Source of the DNA: JAABRU01 sp050180235
GTDB lineage: Bacteria; Desulfobacterota; Desulfobacteria; Desulfobacterales; Desulfococcaceae
DNA length: 32,597 bases
NCBI GenBank assembly: GCA_050180235.1
Contig: JBFXEJ010000070.1
Location: 1-32,597, forward strand
Direction of reading: 5' to 3'
Of the stretch, positions 16,294 through 24,767 are shown piece by piece (within the stretch, counting starts at the first letter, position 1; every line of letters starts with the position of its first letter). Position numbers and translations under genes: made by a program. The notes below the pieces were generated by a model. It had not been told where the DNA came from. It saw only the letters and a program-made list of their open reading frames with translations, and did no database searches.

Positions 16294-16439
16294 GGTAGTG
16301 GTGCAAATCTGTTGATCCAAAAATTCCCCTCCCCTGGTGGGAGGGGTCAGGGGAGGGGGATAATCAGTGATGTTTTCACCCTCCCCCTGCCCCTCCCTCA
16401 AGGGAGGGGAGACCTTATCAACGGATTTGACCCACTACC
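16294..16439 (+). mobile_element. MITE-B copy 1, 146 bp
   Basis: The ends are GGTAGTGG (16294-16301) and CCACTACC (16432-16439). The terminal repeats extend inward about 23 bases with three mismatches (CAAATC.GTTGAT). The element is flanked by exact direct repeats AATCAGAG at 16286-16293 and 16440-16447. The interior is a C/G-rich palindrome of CCCTCCC and GGGAGGG blocks. It is nearly identical to 24114-24259 and has no coding capacity. It shares the eight terminal bases and the 8-bp duplication with MITE-A. Confidence 0.95.
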
Positions 16440-16495
16440 AATCAGAGAATATCTCTGCCGGATTTTATATAAACTGAAACCGCTTAATGCGTAAA

Positions 16496-16534
16496 GAACA
16501 GTCTGTGGCCTAAACCACAGACTGTTCATGCTTT
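16496..16534. terminator. Hairpin with T run between ahcY and fusA
   Basis: GAACAGTCTGTGG (16496-16508) pairs perfectly with CCACAGACTGTTC (16515-16527) around a six-base loop; CATGCTTTTT follows. It lies between convergent ahcY and the EF-G gene, far (about 400 bases) from ahcY because elements have inserted between them. Confidence 0.6.
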
Positions 16535-16665
16535 TTCAGACAAAACAACAGATTAAATAAGTAATACCGATTCGCTGTTGAATCTGTACAATAAGGTGAG
16601 TTGTTTCCTCTGTGTTCTCTGTGTTTTTTTTCTCTCTGTGTCCTCTGTGGGAAACCGAATCATAA

Positions 16666-16766
16666 GGTGATTTCTGAAAATAAATATCCCGTTTCAGTTC
16701 ACAGGCACATGTCAAAAGCCGGAAGCTTTTGATACTTTGGCGGTATATTTTTTTCTGGAAATCACC
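16666..16766 (-). mobile_element. Small hairpin element with GGTGATTT ends, D-type copy 2
   Basis: The ends GGTGATTTCTGAAAATAAAT and the inverse of the same type at 16745-16766 are flanked by TAA and TTA. Its reverse complement aligns with the interior of 16123-16216 (GCTTCCGGCTT...TGTGCCTGTGAAC). It ends 20 bases before the stop of the EF-G gene. Confidence 0.7.
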
Positions 16767-16786
16767 TTACAGGACAGCATCTCTTT

Positions 16787-18817
16787 TCAGCTCCGGTCAA
16801 AATGGGAAAAGTGCATGGTGAATGTTCCCCGTCCCTGGGTGGCTGAGCGCAGGGAAGTGGAATAACCGAACATTTTCGCCAGAGGAACCGTGGCACGTAT
16901 CACCTGAAGTCCGCGCTGGGCTTCAATAGCTCCAATTTTTCCGCTGCGGGAACTGATATCACCGATTACATCCCCCACAAAGGCTTCGGGCACAAATATT
17001 TCAACTTTCATAATGGGATCAAGCAGATAGGGCTCTCCAGCTGAAAGTGCCTCTCTGCATGACATGGATGCGCTGACCCGGTAGGCCAGTTCTGAGCCCT
17101 GGGACTCCCTGAAAGAACCGCCTGCCAGAATCACCTCTGTATCCACCACAGGATAACCCATCAGGGAGCCGCTGCCCAGAGATTCCATGACTCCGGCCTC
17201 CACAGCCGGAATATATATATCCGGAATCACCTCGGCAGTAACTTTTGAAATGAAACGGTTTCCCGTGCCGCGGGAAAGTGGTCTGAGTTTCAGCACCACC
17301 TCTCCGAAATGGTGCTGCCCGGCCACATCCCTGTCAAACACAGCCCTTCCTTCGCATTCCCGTGCTATGCTTTCCCGGTAAACCACCTGGGGTTTGCCCA
17401 CATTGACACTGGTGGAAAACTCCCGCTGCATACGGCTGATGATCACCTCCAGATGCAGCTCTCCCATGCCGGAGAGAATGGTCTGACCGGTTTCCTCATC
17501 CGTGCGCACCCGGAGCGTGGGATCCTCTTCGAGAAATTTTTTCAGCACATCTTCCAGTTTGTCCTGATCCGAATGGGTTTTGGGTTCAATGGCCAGTGAG
17601 ATTACCGGCTCGTAAAATTCCATTCTTTCCAGCAGAACCGGTTTGTCAGAGGAACACAGGGTTTCCCCGGTTCCGGAACTTTTGAGACCCACCACGCCCA
17701 CAATGCTGCCAGGACCGGCCACATCAATCCGCTCCCGTTTGTTGGCATGCATCCGGAGAATGCGGGAAAGTTTTTCCTTTTTGCCCTGGGCAGGATTATA
17801 GACATCCTCACCCGAGATGATCCGGCCGCTGTAAACCCGGACAAAGGAAAGTTTTCTGCCCTCAATCATGGAAACCTTGAAAATCAGTGCTGCAAGCGGG
17901 TCTTTTTCCCTGGGATGGCATTCAATGATTTCATGGGTCACAGGATCGGTTCCGTGTATGGGGGGTACTTCCAGGGGACTGGGCAGAAAACGGACAATGG
18001 CATCCAGCAGGGGCTGAATTCCCTTGTTCCGCAGGGCAGTGCCGCACATGACCGGAACCAGTTTCAGTCCGACCGTGGCTCTGCGGATGGCCTCCAGCAG
18101 CACTTCTTCGGGAACAGTCTGCTCAGCCAGATAGAGTTCCATAACCTCATCATCAGCCTCGGCCACGGCTTCCAACAGTTTTTCACGGTATTCTTTGGCC
18201 TGATCCAGATACGGGGCCGGTATTTCCTGATCTGTAAATGTGGCGCCTTTGTCATCACCGTCCCAGACAATTTCCTTCATGCGGATCAGATCAATCACAC
18301 CGGAAAAACGGTCGCCCTCTCCCGAAGGCAGTTGAATAATCAGGGGATTGGCCTGCAGACGGTCTCTCATCATCTGAACAGTGTTGAAAAAATCCGCGCC
18401 GATTCTGTCCATTTTGTTGACAAAGGCCAGTTTGGGAACATGGTATTTATCCGCCTGGCGCCACACAGTTTCAGACTGGGGTTCCACACCGCCCACAGCG
18501 CAGAACACTCCCACCGCACCGTCGAGCACCCGCAGGGAACGCTCCACCTCAATGGTGAAATCCACATGACCGGGCGTGTCAATCAACTGGATTTCACTGC
18601 CTTTCCACTGGCAGGTGGTGACAGCCGAGGTAATGGTAATGCCCCGTTCCTGTTCATCGGCCATCCAGTCCATCACAGCCTCACCGTCATGAACTTCCCC
18701 AAGTTTGTGGGATTTTCCCGTATAATAAAGGATGCGTTCGCTTACGGTGGTTTTGCCCGCGTCAATATGCGCGATAATGCCGATATTTCTTATCTGTTGT
18801 AATGGGTTCTTTTTCAT
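16787..18817 (-). CDS. fusA: Elongation factor G (GTPase), paralogue outside the str operon
   Basis: A 676-aa translational GTPase that moves tRNA and mRNA through the ribosome. G motifs are AHIDAGKTT (G1), ERGITITSA (G2), DTPGHVDF (G3) and NKMD (G4). Domains II-V follow, with GMGELHLEVI and a C-terminal TQGRGTFTMHF. The length is close to normal EF-G. The usual neighbours rpsL, rpsG and tuf are absent; instead the gene follows a two-gene kinase operon by 18 bases. Many Desulfobacterota have more than one EF-G, so this may be the second type, with a role in translocation or ribosome recycling. I take the ATG at 18817; a GTG at 18829 is possible. The binding site (GTGGA) is weak, so translation may depend on the upstream gene. 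Confidence 0.93.
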   Translation of the reverse strand: MKKNPLQQIRNIGIIAHIDAGKTTVSERILYYTGKSHKLGEVHDGEAVMDWMADEQERGITITSAVTTCQWKGSEIQLIDTPGHVDFTIEVERSLRVLDGAVGVFCAVGGVEPQSETVWRQADKYHVPKLAFVNKMDRIGADFFNTVQMMRDRLQANPLIIQLPSGEGDRFSGVIDLIRMKEIVWDGDDKGATFTDQEIPAPYLDQAKEYREKLLEAVAEADDEVMELYLAEQTVPEEVLLEAIRRATVGLKLVPVMCGTALRNKGIQPLLDAIVRFLPSPLEVPPIHGTDPVTHEIIECHPREKDPLAALIFKVSMIEGRKLSFVRVYSGRIISGEDVYNPAQGKKEKLSRILRMHANKRERIDVAGPGSIVGVVGLKSSGTGETLCSSDKPVLLERMEFYEPVISLAIEPKTHSDQDKLEDVLKKFLEEDPTLRVRTDEETGQTILSGMGELHLEVIISRMQREFSTSVNVGKPQVVYRESIARECEGRAVFDRDVAGQHHFGEVVLKLRPLSRGTGNRFISKVTAEVIPDIYIPAVEAGVMESLGSGSLMGYPVVDTEVILAGGSFRESQGSELAYRVSASMSCREALSAGEPYLLDPIMKVEIFVPEAFVGDVIGDISSRSGKIGAIEAQRGLQVIRATVPLAKMFGYSTSLRSATQGRGTFTMHFSHFDRS

Positions 18818-18835
18818 ACAGAAATCCACTTTCTC

Positions 18836-20350
18836 TCATTGCTGTCCCTGAAGATTTTCCCGGTGCACCGGCAGCCATACCCTAAAACAGCTCCCTTTGC
18901 CCGGTTCACTTTCCACCTCTATGCTTCCGCCAAGTTCCACGGTCAGACTTTTGACAATGGGCAGTCCCAGACCTGTGCCGGTGATAAACCGGGTATTTTC
19001 ATCCTTGACCCGGAAAAAGCGCTCAAATATCTTCTCCTGATGCCGTTTTTCAATGCCGAAACCATTGTCTTTGACCATAATGCAGATGCGATCTCCGTCA
19101 AAAGATGCCTTTATAAGGATCATACCGCCATCCGGGGTATAGTTGACGGCATTGGAAATCAGATTGCCGAAAATGCTTTCCAGCGCAACCGGATCAGCCG
19201 TAAACAGGGGCATGGGGGAAGGGGGAAGCTCCAAAACCAGAGTCTGGTTCTTCACTTTTGCACGGGCCTGCATAAAATCTGTAATATTTTTCAGCAAATC
19301 CTCAATGCAAACCGGTTTGGCCTCCTGAAAGGCCACACCTGCCTCAATCCGGGACAGATCCAGCAGATCCCCAATCAGTGAGATCATTCCCTGGGTTTTT
19401 TCCTTTGCCCTGGACAGAATATACTGATCCTCCTGCGAACCTTCATCCACCATATCCTTGATGACCATTGCAAGCTGCTCATGTATGGTAGACAGGGGGG
19501 AGCGCAGTTCATGGGAAACCTTGGCCACAAACTCGGATTTGACCCGATCCAGTTCCTTGAGACCTGTAATATCCGCAATATTGACGGCTGCCCCCAGGCA
19601 TAAACCGTCCTCCCCAATTACCGGACGGCCCCTGGCCATGAGGAATCTGCCGTTGGGAAGTCCGATTTCACACGCGGGAACTGTTTCGGAATTCAGATAT
19701 TTTCCAGATGATATATCTTTGACAAAACGGCAGAAGTCTTCATCTTTCACATATTCCTGAATGGATTTTCCCTGATCCGGATCCGGGTCCAGACCGAAAT
19801 GCTGCAGAAAAGCCGGATTCATCAGGCCCACACGGCCATTTGTATCCGTAACCACCACACCATAGGGCAGAGATTCCACAATGGTGCGGATCCTGCTTTT
19901 TTCCGTATGGAGAAAAGTCAGGGTTCTCTCCCTTTCCCTGGTCATGAATTCGGCTTCCCGGCGCAGACGCATTTTTTCTCTGGCACGGCCCACAACAATG
20001 CGCAAATGATCAGGTTCAAAAGGTTTGGCGATGAAATCATACGCTCCCTGCTTCATGGCCTCAATGGCTGTTTCCACAGTGGCAAAACCTGTAATAATGA
20101 TAACAAGTACTTCCGGATATTTTTCCCTTACATGCCGGAGAACCTCCATTCCGTCCATGCCCGGCATCTTGAGATCCAGCAGCATAATGGAAAATTTTTC
20201 TTTTTCCATAAGTTCCAGGGCCATATCCCCGCGTGAAGCCGTGGAGACATCGCAGCCCATGCGGGAAATAATCCGCCGGGAACCTTCCCTGATATCCTGC
20301 TCATCATCCACTATCAGGATACGCGTCGCTGTATCTTTATCTTCCTTCAT
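18836..20350 (-). CDS. Hybrid receiver-PAS-histidine kinase
   Basis: 504 aa, no membrane segment. Domains: receiver at residues 10-122 with acidic pocket VDDE, phosphoacceptor D59 in MLLDLKMPGMDG, and the conserved Lys of IAKPFEP; a PAS domain from about 150 to 265; HisKA with H280 in SHELRSPL; HATPase with NAVNYTPDGG, DNGFGIE and GTGLGLPIV. The N-terminal receiver means it probably takes phosphate from, or is tuned by, another kinase; the obvious partner is the PAS kinase encoded just upstream, whose stop overlaps this start by 14 bases. The ATG at 20350 has AAGGAAGGGG ahead of it. No DNA-binding response regulator is in the window. Confidence 0.92.
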   Translation of the reverse strand: MKEDKDTATRILIVDDEQDIREGSRRIISRMGCDVSTASRGDMALELMEKEKFSIMLLDLKMPGMDGMEVLRHVREKYPEVLVIIITGFATVETAIEAMKQGAYDFIAKPFEPDHLRIVVGRAREKMRLRREAEFMTRERERTLTFLHTEKSRIRTIVESLPYGVVVTDTNGRVGLMNPAFLQHFGLDPDPDQGKSIQEYVKDEDFCRFVKDISSGKYLNSETVPACEIGLPNGRFLMARGRPVIGEDGLCLGAAVNIADITGLKELDRVKSEFVAKVSHELRSPLSTIHEQLAMVIKDMVDEGSQEDQYILSRAKEKTQGMISLIGDLLDLSRIEAGVAFQEAKPVCIEDLLKNITDFMQARAKVKNQTLVLELPPSPMPLFTADPVALESIFGNLISNAVNYTPDGGMILIKASFDGDRICIMVKDNGFGIEKRHQEKIFERFFRVKDENTRFITGTGLGLPIVKSLTVELGGSIEVESEPGKGSCFRVWLPVHRENLQGQQ

Positions 20351-21818
20351 TTTCCCCTTCCTTTTTCGGTTTCGGGTTTACCGGCAGTTCCACAAGAAAA
20401 ACAGTTCCATGTCCGGGTTTGCTTTTGGCAGTGATTCTGCCTCCGTGATTTTCCACAATCCCGTAAACCATGCTCAGGCCCAGACCTGTTCCTTTACCTG
20501 CCTCCTTGGTGGTAAAAAAAGGTTCAAAAATATTGGACAGCACATCTTCCGGCATACCAGGACCGGTATCGGATATCTCAATGCAGACATACTGCCCGTC
20601 CTCTGAAATCCGGGTCTCCACAGTAAGGACTCCGTTTCCCTGCATGGCTTCGGCAGCGTTAAGGATGATGTTCATGAACATATGGTTGATCTGCCGGATA
20701 TCTGCCGGAATACCGGGAAGGTTTTCGGCAAAGTTCCTCTTGATGGTGATATTGTGAAAAAGAGTCTGATTTTCCAGAAGAAAAAGAGTTCTGGAAATGG
20801 CAGTGTTCATATCGTTGATGCGGATATTCTGCCGGGGCTGGCGGGCAAACTCCAGCAGTTCCTTTACTGTATCGCTGCAACGCTGTGCGTCACGGAGAAT
20901 GCACTGCAGATCATCTTTTGCCCCCTGGGGCAGATCATATTCCTCCATCATCAGTTTGGCAAAAAGGATAATGCCGCCCAGAGGATTGTTGATCTGATGG
21001 GCCACTCCGGCTGCCAGTTTTCCCATGGCCGCCATTTTTTCAGCCTGCAGCAGTTGAATCTGGGTTTTTTCCAGTTCCTTTTTCATCCGGATACTCTTGC
21101 GCATATCATGGAAAAAACCGACTGTTGCCACCTCTTTTTTGCCTTCATACACAATGGCCGCATTCAGACTTATGGGAACCGAAGAACCGTCCCTGCAACG
21201 CACATCCACCTGGTAAGATTTGAGTTTCCCGCTGTTTTCCCGCAGTTTCTGCATGATCCTGTACGCTTCGCCATCCTTCACATAAATATCCCTGATATTC
21301 AGATGGTTGACCGCCTCATTCTCATAATACCCGGAAATTTCCTTTGCGGCCTCATTGAATATGAGTATTTTTCCTGTTCTGTCTGCTGCCACAACACCGT
21401 CCACAGAGCTGAGAATCAGATTTTTGAGAAAGGCATTGGAATACCGGAGCCGCTCTTCCAGACCCTCCATGGTCGGGATCTCGAAATCAAGCATAACAAT
21501 GGCATTCATATCCTTTCCCGTGCAGATAGGATAGGAATACATGCAGGGAGTTCTCTCTGTTTCCACATACTGGGATCGGGGATGGACAGACATGGGCTTG
21601 CCGCTGATCTTCACTTCCTCCGCGGGGCAGTCCTCGCAGGGGCAGGGAAGATTGTAAAGCACCCTGTAGCATTTTTCCCCCACAATGATCCGCTCCTGCA
21701 TCCCGTTGAAATCTCCGTTTGCTGCCAGAATCGTGAAATCCGGAGAGATGACCAGAATCTTGCGCTTGAAAACCTCCAGGGCTTTGATCAGATATTCCTT
21801 TTCTGTCTCAGTTGGCAT
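20337..21818 (-). CDS. PAS sensor histidine kinase with N-terminal cysteine cluster
   Basis: 493 aa, soluble. The first PAS-like domain (about 15-115) contains C50, C59, C61 and C64 in the pattern CYRVLYNLPCPCEDCP, a likely metal or redox site. A second PAS spans about 125-240. HisKA has H274 in GVAHQINNPLGG, and the HATPase has N-box NIILNAAEAM, SDTGPGMP and GTGLGLSMV. This is the NtrB/ZraS-like class of kinase common in sulfate reducers. The ATG at 21818 has AAGGAAC 5 bases upstream. It is first in an operon with the hybrid kinase and EF-G. The promoter region is bounded by a hairpin element at 21885, leaving only about 65 bases between. Confidence 0.92.
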   Translation of the reverse strand: MPTETEKEYLIKALEVFKRKILVISPDFTILAANGDFNGMQERIIVGEKCYRVLYNLPCPCEDCPAEEVKISGKPMSVHPRSQYVETERTPCMYSYPICTGKDMNAIVMLDFEIPTMEGLEERLRYSNAFLKNLILSSVDGVVAADRTGKILIFNEAAKEISGYYENEAVNHLNIRDIYVKDGEAYRIMQKLRENSGKLKSYQVDVRCRDGSSVPISLNAAIVYEGKKEVATVGFFHDMRKSIRMKKELEKTQIQLLQAEKMAAMGKLAAGVAHQINNPLGGIILFAKLMMEEYDLPQGAKDDLQCILRDAQRCSDTVKELLEFARQPRQNIRINDMNTAISRTLFLLENQTLFHNITIKRNFAENLPGIPADIRQINHMFMNIILNAAEAMQGNGVLTVETRISEDGQYVCIEISDTGPGMPEDVLSNIFEPFFTTKEAGKGTGLGLSMVYGIVENHGGRITAKSKPGHGTVFLVELPVNPKPKKEGENEGR

Positions 21819-21884
21819 AACTGTTCCTTTTTATGAAAAAATCAGAAAAATTGAAAAGCTTTCCTCCTTCGGAAGGCATACTTA

Positions 21885-22019
21885 GGTGATTTCCATTAAT
21901 GATTATACCGTTTTTCGTAGGGCGGGCACGGCTTTTTGTGCCCGCCGTCCTGCTGAAACGGTGTGCACAAAAAGCCGTGCCCACCTACAATGATGGTACA
22001 TTTTTTCATGGAAATCGCC
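21885..22019 (+). mobile_element. Long-hairpin element, C-type copy 1
   Basis: The ends GGTGATTTCCAT and the inverse (ATGGAAATCGCC) are flanked by direct TTA at 21882-21884 and 22020-22022. The interior is a near-perfect palindrome centred near 21950 (GGGCACGGCTTTTTGTGCCC and its inverse), so the whole 135 bases can fold. It is the most diverged of three copies. Confidence 0.85.
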
Positions 22020-22025
22020 TTAATT

Positions 22026-22164
22026 AACTGATGTTACGCCACACTTCAAAAAATCAGCAGGCTGCCGCAGATGCCGTCATTCCGGTGAAAACCGGAATCC
22101 GGTTATTCCGGACAGTTCCGGATACCGGCTTTTGCCGGTATGACGAACTGGAGTAACATCAGTT
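22026..22164 (+). repeat. E-type palindromic element, copy 1
   Basis: The ends AACTGATGTTAC and GTAACATCAGTT are flanked by TTA-rich sequence. The interior has GTCATTCCGGTGAAAACCGG and its inverse CCGGATACCGG...CCGGTATGAC. Related copies are at 24768-24876 (reverse), 28983-29122 and 32286-32410. This core is a well-known type of intergenic repeat in proteobacteria. Confidence 0.8.
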
Positions 22165-22206
22165 AATATAAAAAAACATACTGCTGCATTACCAATTTAG
22201 ATTTTA

Positions 22207-22342
22207 GGTGATTTCCATTAATGATTATACCGTTTTTCGCAGGGCGGGCACGGCTTTTTGTGCCCGCCGTCCTGCTGAAACGGCGGGCACAGAAAGCCGT
22301 GCCCACCCTGCAATGATGGTACATTTTTTCATGGAAATCGCC
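22207..22342 (+). mobile_element. Long-hairpin element, C-type copy 2
   Basis: A 136-bp copy nearly identical to 31170-31305, flanked by direct TTA at 22204-22206 and 22343-22345. Ends and palindromic interior are as in copy 1, with only a few differences. Confidence 0.88.
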
Positions 22343-22345
22343 TTA

Positions 22346-23606
22346 TATAATCCCCTCCTGAGAGGGGTGGATGTGTCCTGAACTGAATCAGCACACCCTG
22401 CCACCCTCTCAGGAGCAGGGCTGTTAAGTTCTCCGACTTTTTCGGGACAAATCCCCTCCTGAGAGGGGCAGGGGTGTGTCCCTATTCCCAAAACCCCTTT
22501 ATCCCATCTCAGGAGGGGAATTGATACCATAAAATCTAAATTGATCATGTACTACCGGACAAAAATTTATAACTATTGCTTTGTTTTCATCTAAAATTGC
22601 AGGCCGGATTGGCGTCAGCGTAATCCGGCATTCCGGTACTGCCGTGAAATACACCGGCAGTTTTGGCTGAAACAATGCACTATTTGATTTTGTAAAAAAT
22701 AGCAGAAATGCCGATTATAATAAAAACAATGGGTTGCAAAAAATTGTCCAGTAATTGTCCGATAGTGGTAAGATAAAAAAGATAAATTATATAATCAATT
22801 TCCCGATAAAAGCAATTGAAAAAATGACATGAGGGACAAAGAATCTGTTTCATGCAGGAACCGAAGCAGTCATAATCTGAGGATATAATGATATATATTC
22901 CGTTTATCAGACTGCGGCCCTGTCAAAATCAGGTGGTGGAACTCTTTATTATAGGCAGGATTCCGTAAATTTTCAGGTATAAATTTTTACAGGAAACCCG
23001 GCTTTTCTGAAGAATCTGTTTTTTTATAACTAAAAATTTTCATTTGCTTAAGTGTCTGTATCAAAATTAAATAAATTGTGCAAACCGTAGGTGTAAGCCC
23101 CTGTGCTTACCCTGCCGGGGCAGGCACATGGAATGAGTTTATAAAATTCCTGATCCTTACTGACAGCAGGAGCTGACCCTGCGGTAATCAGTATCAGAAG
23201 TACCATTAATTAAGCTGCCGGATACAGCTTCCTGTATGCTTTGTATTTTTTGCTTACTTCTGAAGACAGTTCATCAGTAAGGCGGCAAATCCGGAATGCG
23301 GAATCTCAGAAAATTATGGGCAATGCTCCGTAACATGGCACCAAAATTCCCATAATAAATTCTGCCCGTGCCGTCAAAAAATAAAAAATTATATGAAGGC
23401 TTGACTCTGTCTGTCAATTGGTATATGGCATTTCTTCCGTAGCAGGATGCGGTATCTGACCGAAAATTTAAGCATGTGAAATAAATTACTGCGATACGGA
23501 ACGTGGCCGCAATCAGGTAAGTATGAGACTTACAGCGGGAATAATGTTTTCCCCTTGTGGGGAGCAACAAAAATCGCAATATTATTATTTTGAAAGGAGA
23601 AGCAAA
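22346..23606. other. Gene-poor, repeat-rich intergenic stretch
   Basis: I see no intact gene. 22350-22520 holds three copies of CCCCTCCTGAGAGGGG-like palindromes resembling the interior of MITE-B. 22530-23200 is AT-rich, with no ORF having coding character. On the minus strand, about 23275-23400 reads FFDGTGRIYYGNFGAMLRSIAHNFL, and a shifted frame to about 23210 reads DELSSEVSKKYKAYRKLYPA. This could be a decayed transposase end (the first part faintly resembles the C-terminus of ISAs1-type enzymes), but the match is weak. The last 100 bases are the leader of the ferredoxin gene. Confidence 0.5.
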
Positions 23607-23789
23607 ATGAGTTACCCGGTAGTTGATGAGGAAAAATGTGTGGGATGCGGTGAATGTGTTGACAACTGTCCCAATGACGTTCTGGAACTGGATAACGACA
23701 AGGCAAAAGTTATCGCACCGGATGAATGCGTGGCCTGTGAAAGCTGCGTTGAAGTCTGTGAAGCCGGCGCTATCGAACTGGTAGAATAG
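23607..23789 (+). CDS. 2[4Fe-4S] ferredoxin, copy 1
   Basis: A 60-aa electron carrier. The two cluster motifs are CVGCGECVDNCP (about residues 11-22) and CVACESCVEVCE (about 40-51), each giving four cysteines; in the second motif the usual Pro after the last Cys is Glu. Small clostridial-type ferredoxins serve as low-potential electron donors in the cytoplasm of anaerobes. The ATG at 23607 has AAAGGAG 7 bases upstream; an in-frame ATG at 23523 would add a non-conserved leader. A hairpin terminator follows, so it is likely monocistronic. A paralogue lies at 24401. Confidence 0.95.
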   Translation: MSYPVVDEEKCVGCGECVDNCPNDVLELDNDKAKVIAPDECVACESCVEVCEAGAIELVE

Positions 23790-23813
23790 CTCATCTTTTT
23801 TTGTGTATCAAAA

Positions 23814-23855
23814 GCCTTTTCCGGCCTGAAGTTCAGACCGGAAAAGGCCGGTTTA
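23814..23855 (+). terminator. Terminator hairpin after ferredoxin 1
   Basis: GCCTTTTCCGG (23814-23824) pairs perfectly with CCGGAAAAGGC (23838-23848) over 11 bp with a 13-base loop, and CGGTTTATTT follows. It is 25 bases after the ferredoxin stop. Confidence 0.7.
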
Positions 23856-24113
23856 TTTCCCAATCCTGATATTTCCTGCAAAAAGACGCAAATTTTGTAA
23901 CTGCAAGACAAAGTTCACTGAAAACCGTTAGTGTCCGGTCAGGTTTTTGCATGCGGCATTTCCGGTGCTTTTCCTGTTTTTTCAGACTGCCGGGAAACCG
24001 GTTTTATGCGAATTAAAAGATATATCCTTTAATTTTTTTGATTTCCGACAGGCTTTCAGGCGTTTTTTTCAACCCGGATACTCCGGCAAACTGCTGACAG
24101 TGGTAAAAATACC

Positions 24114-24259
24114 GGTAGTGGTGCAAATCTGTTGATCCAAAAATTCCCCTCCCCTGGCGGGAGGGGTCAGGGGAGGGGGATAATCAGTGATGTTTTCACC
24201 CTCCCCCTGCCCCTCCCTCAAGGGAGGGGAGACCTTATCAACGGATTTGACCCACTACC
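24114..24259 (+). mobile_element. MITE-B copy 2, 146 bp
   Basis: Almost identical to 16294-16439, with one difference noted in the interior (GGCGGG in place of GGTGGG). The termini GGTAGTGG and CCACTACC are flanked by exact direct repeats AAAATACC at 24106-24113 and 24260-24267. The near identity of the two copies points to recent movement. It lies between the two ferredoxin genes, about 140 bases before the second. Confidence 0.95.
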
Positions 24260-24320
24260 AAAATACCCTTATGCAAAAACCTGAGCGGACATTAGTGGCT
24301 GAAAACAGAACTGTATCTGG

Positions 24321-24364
24321 CCGTATCCGGGAAATATCCGTAATTGCGGTTTTTCCGGATACGG
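24321..24364 (+). promoter_or_regulatory. Hairpin in the leader of ferredoxin 2
   Basis: CCGTATCCGG (24321-24330) and CCGGATACGG (24355-24364) form a perfect 10-bp stem with a 24-base loop, ending about 25 bases before the Shine-Dalgarno site of the second ferredoxin gene. It may be a regulatory structure or a small repeat remnant. Confidence 0.4.
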
Positions 24365-24400
24365 TTTTCATGACAGATTTATTGAAAAGGAGAAAAATCA

Positions 24401-24589
24401 ATGGCTTTTACCCCCATCGTGGATGAGGACAAATGTGTGGGATGCGAGGAGTGTGTGGATGTGTGTCCTGTGGAGGTATATGAAATGCAGAACGGCAAGT
24501 CCGTTCCTGTCAATGCCGAGGAATGCATCGGGTGCGAAAGTTGTGTGGAAGTCTGTGAGGCAGAAGCCATCACCATAGAAGAATCCTGA
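24401..24589 (+). CDS. 2[4Fe-4S] ferredoxin, copy 2
   Basis: 62 aa. Cluster motifs are CVGCEECVDVCP and CIGCESCVEVCE, again with Glu after the last cysteine. It is clearly paralogous to the gene at 23607 (shared VDE-KCVGC, ECVD, ESCVEVCEA). The ATG at 24401 has AAAAGGAG at good spacing. The two copies are separated by about 610 bases containing a MITE, so they are probably transcribed separately. They may serve different redox partners or growth conditions; the sequence does not show which. Confidence 0.95.
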   Translation: MAFTPIVDEDKCVGCEECVDVCPVEVYEMQNGKSVPVNAEECIGCESCVEVCEAEAITIEES

Positions 24590-24767
24590 GCTGCTGCCGC
24601 AACTGTTTCTCCGGCCCGGAATACCGGGCCATCCCATTCCCTCCAAGCCCCCTGAATTTTTCTGTCCAGAAAGCATTTTGAAATGTATCCGGATCAGAGA
24701 CAGTCTTTCCCCAAAAAAGTATTCTGATTTATCTGTTTGCTTTAATAACTCACCTTGCACACAGCCG

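Noticed and set aside
16174..16494. 106-aa ORF between ahcY and fusA
   Set aside because: It runs through two mobile elements (16123-16216 and 16294-16439), and its sequence is repeat translation.
17747..18802. Long plus-strand ORF opposite fusA
   Set aside because: It is the antisense shadow of a highly conserved GTPase gene, with no own motifs.
20682..21836. Long plus-strand ORF opposite the PAS kinase
   Set aside because: Antisense shadow of conserved kinase motifs; no ribosome-binding site or recognisable domain.
22225..22548. 107-aa minus-strand ORF
   Set aside because: It consists of the C-type element and CCCCTCC palindromes; no coding character.
24187..24426. 79-aa ORF before ferredoxin 2
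   Set aside because: It begins inside MITE-B and ends in the ferredoxin start region, with no coding signature.
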